Shown piece by piece: positions 59,638 through 64,000 of a stretch of 64,000 bases of DNA. The notes beneath the pieces were generated by a model, which did not search any database, was not told the origin of the DNA, and saw only the letters and a program-made list of their open reading frames with translations. Position numbers and translations under genes: made by a program. Source of the stretch: Henckelia pumila (taxonomy: Eukaryota > Streptophyta > Magnoliopsida > Lamiales > Gesneriaceae); assembly GCF_033568475.1 (NCBI RefSeq), contig NC_133120.1, forward strand, positions 82,188,151-82,252,150, read 5' to 3'. Position 1 is the first letter of the stretch, and the number at the start of each line of letters is the position of its first letter.

Positions 59638-60780
59638 TAAGTCTTGCACTCTATGAAGTGTCTGCTCTTGTCTGCACAATAGTCATAGACCATGTGAATC
59701 TTTCTCACACGTTCAAGAACCCCTTGCTGCACAGGACTCAGTTGCCAATATTTAGGCGTATTCCAAAAATATTTAGGAGAATGGCATCCCTGAGGATCAG
59801 AAGGGTTATGCTCGCACCCCGCGAGCCCGAATTCGCGGTAGCTGGCCACAAAAGGTGCTTGGCTCCAATCAACTGGCCCTAGCCAGTTTGTATAATTCCA
59901 TATGCTTGCTTGCACGTGCATCGGCTCCGTAGGATAATTCACCCCAAGCCGTGCCTTCAAATTCGGGAACACCCTTATTGGTACTTTGTCCACAGAGAAG
60001 AGAATTTGGTGTTGGTTCCACAGAATCTCATAAGTGTGAAAATCTTGCGTTGGATCGAACCATAGTGAGAATTGTTGTTCTCTATATCCAGTGTCATTTG
60101 CAAACACATTTGTACTTAGCATGAATGGCTTACCATTGCCTCCCACGAACTCGATATCGATCTCACCTTGTATTCCAATAGCTTTGCCTATGGGGACCGA
60201 ATTCAGCTGCAACGAAACTAGCATGCATGCATATTTTATTCAATCAGTACTTTGTCTTCATGACTTCATCGATCATATCTCACATATATATTTCATTAAT
60301 ATATATAGATATATACTTATACTACATGTATTTATCGATACATACATAGAAAGTTACGATTATTCCCGAGTCTCTTTTGTTTGGCATCATCATCTTTATT
60401 CCAAAATATCCAGAATCATAGTCCTTCTTTGAATGGAATCCTGCTCCTGCATGCATGCAATGTGAGGATCGGAGACACATGCATGAATCGAAATTCAGTA
60501 ATCACTTCTTTTTAGAGACTGCAAACATTCGTTTAATATCATTATATATTCACAAACAAGTGATGAAATGAGGTGAAAAATACTAAACCCGAGTGTTCAT
60601 AAGGTCGTCGACGACGATATGGTTGCCTCCCCAAGTGGGAGTGTAATTCACGTCGAAATCATCCATGCTAACTGTTAATGGATTATACAAACTAAGAATG
60701 AACAAAATGGCTGACAAATTAACTTGAACATTGCTCCTATTATTGATGAAATACCCCATTAAATTGTGCTTTTTAACCAA
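59637..60780 (-). pseudogene. XTH: XTH paralog (XTH-2), exon 1 frame damaged
   Basis: Exons on the minus strand: 60780 (or ATG 60759)-60589, 60446-60346, 60206-59637. Exons 2 and 3 are open and intact. They hold GFHSKKDYDSGYFGI, the active-site strand GEIDIEFVG (Glu-Ile-Asp-Ile-Glu kept; the usual His-Asp before it is lost), and the C-terminal domain ending FIECKT. Exon 1 has a net deletion of about 22 nt relative to XTH-1, removing most of the GTQVQLSLD strand. It therefore reaches the donor site in the wrong phase and reads into a stop. Probably a pseudogene; alternative splicing could restore phase but I see no good donor. Confidence 0.72.
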
Positions 60781-60813
60781 TACACTTGAATTTTGTTGTG
60801 GCAGGTATAGTGG

Positions 60814-60821
60814 TATTTATA
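60814..60821 (-). promoter_or_regulatory. TATA box of XTH-2
   Basis: TATAAATA on the minus strand, 34 bp before ATG 60780 and 55 bp before ATG 60759. The short spacing to 60780 favours the inner ATG 60759, which also matches XTH-1's MGYYF start. Confidence 0.6.
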
Positions 60822-61015
60822 CATAAATACATATAGAGACGGAGGCTCTACGTACGTGGTCAAAGATTTCATGCATGCATTTATATATAATATATGGGCA
60901 GTAGATCGTATAACATAACATGATTAACTTGTATGATTTTTTAATTAACTTAAGGATGTAACTAATTACCATGATGTACACTCATATTCGATGAGTTAAT
61001 TAGCACTATCAAATG

Positions 61016-61349
61016 AATCGAACTATACAAAGTTGTTCGATGTTGGTCAAGATTAACCATTCAGAAGCAAATTCACGATATAGTTTTTATATACGATTTG
61101 GGCAAGAGTAGAATTCAAGGGTACTACAAGATTAGAAAATGATATATGTACGATGAATATTACTCATATGATTACATATTATATTTGAAATTACAAAATT
61201 ATCTCAATAAAGAGATCTTTTAATTTATTAGAATATTTGAGATATTTTTGTAATTTCAAAATTAATATTTAACAATGTGTATAACCTTCATTATACATAT
61301 GACATAACTCGCAATGTAAGGAAATAAGAGTTACACATAAACAGTTTGA
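61016..61349. other. Spacer with a possible hairpin MITE
   Basis: 61144-61300 folds back on itself (ATATGTACGATGAA against TTCATTATACATAT; GAAATTACAAAATTATCTCA against TGAGATATTTTTGTAATTTC). Probably a MITE; target duplication not clear. No gene. Confidence 0.5.
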
Positions 61350-62349
61350 GGTGTTGTCACAAGATGTTGACAACACCTACTATAATACCTTGAGTAATTT
61401 GCAGCAGAATATAAGTTAAGCGTGTATAAAATAAATAAGCAACCAAATAAATAGACTCAATTGAATTAAGCAAGAGTATAAATACTCTTGTAGCGCCTCA
61501 GGGCAAACTTCACTAAAAAACTTTCACAGAGTGTTACAAACCCTAACACTAGTGACTATTGTAAAAATCAATTTCTCAAGACAAGTGAGAAAATAAATAA
61601 TAAAGTTTCTCCTAAAAAGCATTCTATATGAAATAGAATAATAAAAAAACAGAATAAGGAGAAAAACTCTTGAAGCCAAAACACGTGAGTAGCACACTTC
61701 TTCGATCAACAATCTCCGAATTGTTCTTCACGGCTTCAAGCACTATGTTCAACCGTCAAGCTCCAGCCGTTCTATGAACGTATTCTTTTGCTTTTGAAAA
61801 CTCACGGTCTCTCGATGATCGATACCTCCCTTGTAGGCGTATGTCATCAATAAATAGAGCAAGAGTCCTTCTTTAGAATGTTTCCTTGTAGGCGCAGGAC
61901 TCTAGATCTTGATCAAGGCAAATCTACACAATAAAGAATTAAATCAATAGATATTAGATAACATAATATTCTGATAACTTTAATTAAATCAAGTTATTCA
62001 AGGAATTAAATAACTTCATGTCCAAGAAAGGCAAAAGATAATTAATAAAATCTTTTTCAAAATAGGATGATTTTAAGGAATAAAATATTCCTTTCAATCT
62101 CCCCATTTTTGCCTTTTTGGACAAAACACAACTAAACTCCCCCTTAATCAAAACTCCCCCTGAATAGATTCTCCTCCTAAGTATAAGCAGAGGTGTTGTC
62201 ACAATGACATCTCAAAATTAATACGAAACATCAGTGATAAACAAAAAAGGTTTTGATTAGGGACAGAGCAAAAACAGAGCAATTAAAACTTAACCTAAGA
62301 GAAACAAATAAACTAGGAAAACCAAAAACTAAAAATTAGAAAACCAAAC
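61350..62349 (-). mobile_element. LTR retrotransposon 3' fragment (copia-like)
   Basis: Fossil. On the minus strand a purine tract (CAAAAATGGGGAGAT) is followed by an LTR-like stretch from 62096 (TGAAAGGAATA) to about 61350, ending in a TGTTGTCAACA palindrome. 62097-62349 would be the internal 3' end, with AGGGGGAGT repeats as in copia elements. No coding domain is left and no second LTR is present. Family is inferred from style only. Confidence 0.5.
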
Positions 62350-64000
62350 TGTAAGGCCCGAGATTATTTAATTTTAATCCGAGAATATTTAATTTGAGAA
62401 TTTTTGGAGTTTAGATTTAAATTCTAATATTCTTAAATTATTTAGGATTGAAATTGAATTAAAAAGAAGTTTCAAGGGCCAATTTGCAAATAGTGAAGAA
62501 ATGAGGGGTCAACGTGCAATTTTTATAGCTAGTGGAGGACACTTGTCTACACATGAATATGAACGTGTATTGTAAGCATTTTGAATCAGAATTATCAATT
62601 CCTTCAGCCCAAAATCGAGAACATCATCTTCTACCTTGGAATTTTGTCATCCAAGTTAAATATTTCAAGATCCGTGCATCCGAATTAAATTCCGGGCATA
62701 GTTCCGTGATCCTTGAAAGAAGAGCTTCAATTTGGTGTAAATATCTTTATGATTCAGTATATTTCGAAATTGTGTGTGTGAAGAACTCAGAATTTGAGTA
62801 TGGATTTATGTTCTTGAGATTCTATGTGTTGTATTATCGCAATCGGGTCGAAGATTGGATGTCGTTTCTATTTCTTATGAATTTTTCAGAATGTATTTCG
62901 AAATGGTAGCTGCTGATATGCTGGTATATTGATGTATTTTGGCTGGTATATCATGTATTTGAAGTAGATGTGAATGATAGATTGGTTGGATTTCAGTTTC
63001 GGTTACCGATTGTACCATTACGCCGTCGGTTTGAAAAATGATCAAGTTTGAGTCTAGATTGTTTGAGCTGAGTATTATGTGAGTTCTTGCTGATGTTCTT
63101 AGACATGTTTGATGTATTTTCAGATTGAAAACAGGGGACTTCAAGTTAAGAATCACAACTTCGAAACCAATCGACGGAAGAACAAGGTTTGTGACTTGTT
63201 AGCCTTGAAGATTGAGAAGAGAATGAGCAGATTTTGATTGTGTTCTTGTTGTGCAGCTATATCAGATTTGAAGAGCTTTGAAACCAAGTTTGAAAGGTAT
63301 AAGACAACCTTCCTGTTGTGGGGACCTCGGGTGCTAATCTCATCTTAAAGGGCGATTAATAACAAGAAATATTCAATCAGAAAATTAATCTGCTTAAAAA
63401 TCAAATAAATAATACAGAACATTTGGCGACGCAAAAACACGTCGCAAAAGATCAACAAAATTTTTTTTTTTAGTAGACCTTGACGCGCGGGTGCGCCTCA
63501 TGTGGCGCGGGCGCGCATAGGGCTTGGGCCAAGGCACCCAAGGTGCCTTGGTTAGGCGCGGCCGCGCCTCTGGGCTGGGCAGGCGCGCCTGGCCCTCTGA
63601 TTTGGCTTCCAAAGAGCTGAAAAATGGTTCCTTTGCCCCTGTTTTGAATCTCAAACAACATCTAACTTATAAAGCATGAATTCAACATCAAAATCTAGAA
63701 GAAAACATGCAAATCCATGAACTAATCAAGCAACTAAACATGGAACTTGACATACAACCCATAAGATCTTACATTCTCTTGTTTTTGACAAACATACATA
63801 TCTATATGCTCAAATGTTCTTATTCTTGCCAAACATACAAGTCTTTATATGCAAATGTTTATAACAAAACATACACAAGATCTAGATACAAAGGTTGACA
63901 ACAACTCTACTTCTTATACCCGAAATCACCACATGCTAATCTTGATCTCGTTTTTCTTACAACCTTCTTTGTCCTGTGCTCGCCCCATCTATTCCCATGC
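62350..64000 (+). mobile_element. Gypsy-type LTR debris, two overlapping types
   Basis: Fossil. 62350 begins TGTAAGGCCCGAG, a common plant gypsy LTR start on the plus strand, running to about 63310. From about 63318 (TGTGGGGACCTCGGG) a second, probably minus-strand LTR type follows. It has a GC-rich block of GGCGCG words (63480-63600), unlike the AT-rich surroundings. It continues past the window. No ORF with domains. Confidence 0.45.

Noticed and set aside
59607-60432. Plus-strand ORFs of 91 and 113 codons
   Set aside because: Antisense shadows of XTH-2 exons.

Overview
The window is nuclear DNA of a flowering plant (eudicot). Evidence is split genes with GT..AG introns, plant-only families (chlorophyll dephytylase-like hydrolase, XTH, GDSL lipases, AIG1), AT-rich spacers, and plant LTR elements, an L1-like LINE and MITEs. 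The accessory ORF of the first retroelement resembles a family I remember from Gesneriaceae (Dorcoceras), so Lamiales is a guess from memory only.

Layout. 1-8624: the 3' two thirds of a Sirevirus-type Ty1/copia element (pol, a spacer with two antisense ORFs, a large accessory ORF, 3' LTR). 9185-10633: a 1.45 kb foldback element with a 10-bp target duplication. 10821-13146 (+): six-exon chloroplast alpha/beta hydrolase like CLD1. 13870-18294 (-): eleven-exon UTP14, convergent with it. 19-22 kb: MITEs in AT-rich DNA. 22465-23884 (+): an AIG1/GIMAP GTPase pseudogene. 24-27.5 kb: Tourist, hAT and Stowaway MITEs plus fresh tandem duplications. 27842-29347 (+) and 29744-30994 (-): two intact, convergent GDSL lipases. 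31623-33206 (-): a frame-damaged small conserved gene, divergent from the 15-exon tubulin-folding cofactor E gene (33519-38152, +). 38870-39482 (-): a four-exon gene for a 108-residue protein, not visible as one ORF.

40053-53710 is one nested insertion. A 5'-truncated L1-like LINE (17-bp target duplication) carries an 8-bp-duplication hAT MITE and a copia element (5-bp duplication). The copia element in turn holds a 3 kb gypsy-type LTR and a non-autonomous LTR element with a coiled-coil ORF. 54472-55563 and 59637-60780 (-) are tandem XTH genes. The first is open with an unusual Ala in the active-site motif. The second has a frameshifting exon-1 deletion and a MITE exactly at its stop codon. 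61-64 kb is LTR-element debris.

Seven genes (UTP14, TFCE, the hydrolase, both GDSL genes, XTH-1 and the 108-residue gene; 8,835 coding nt by my exon sums) read with no frame break. The multiple frameshifts in AIG1, the 31.6-33.2 kb gene and XTH-2 are therefore probably real decay and not general sequence error. I see no tRNA or rRNA gene, CRISPR or bacterial operon. The genes are separate housekeeping or cell-wall/lipid genes, and I see no sign that they form one pathway.
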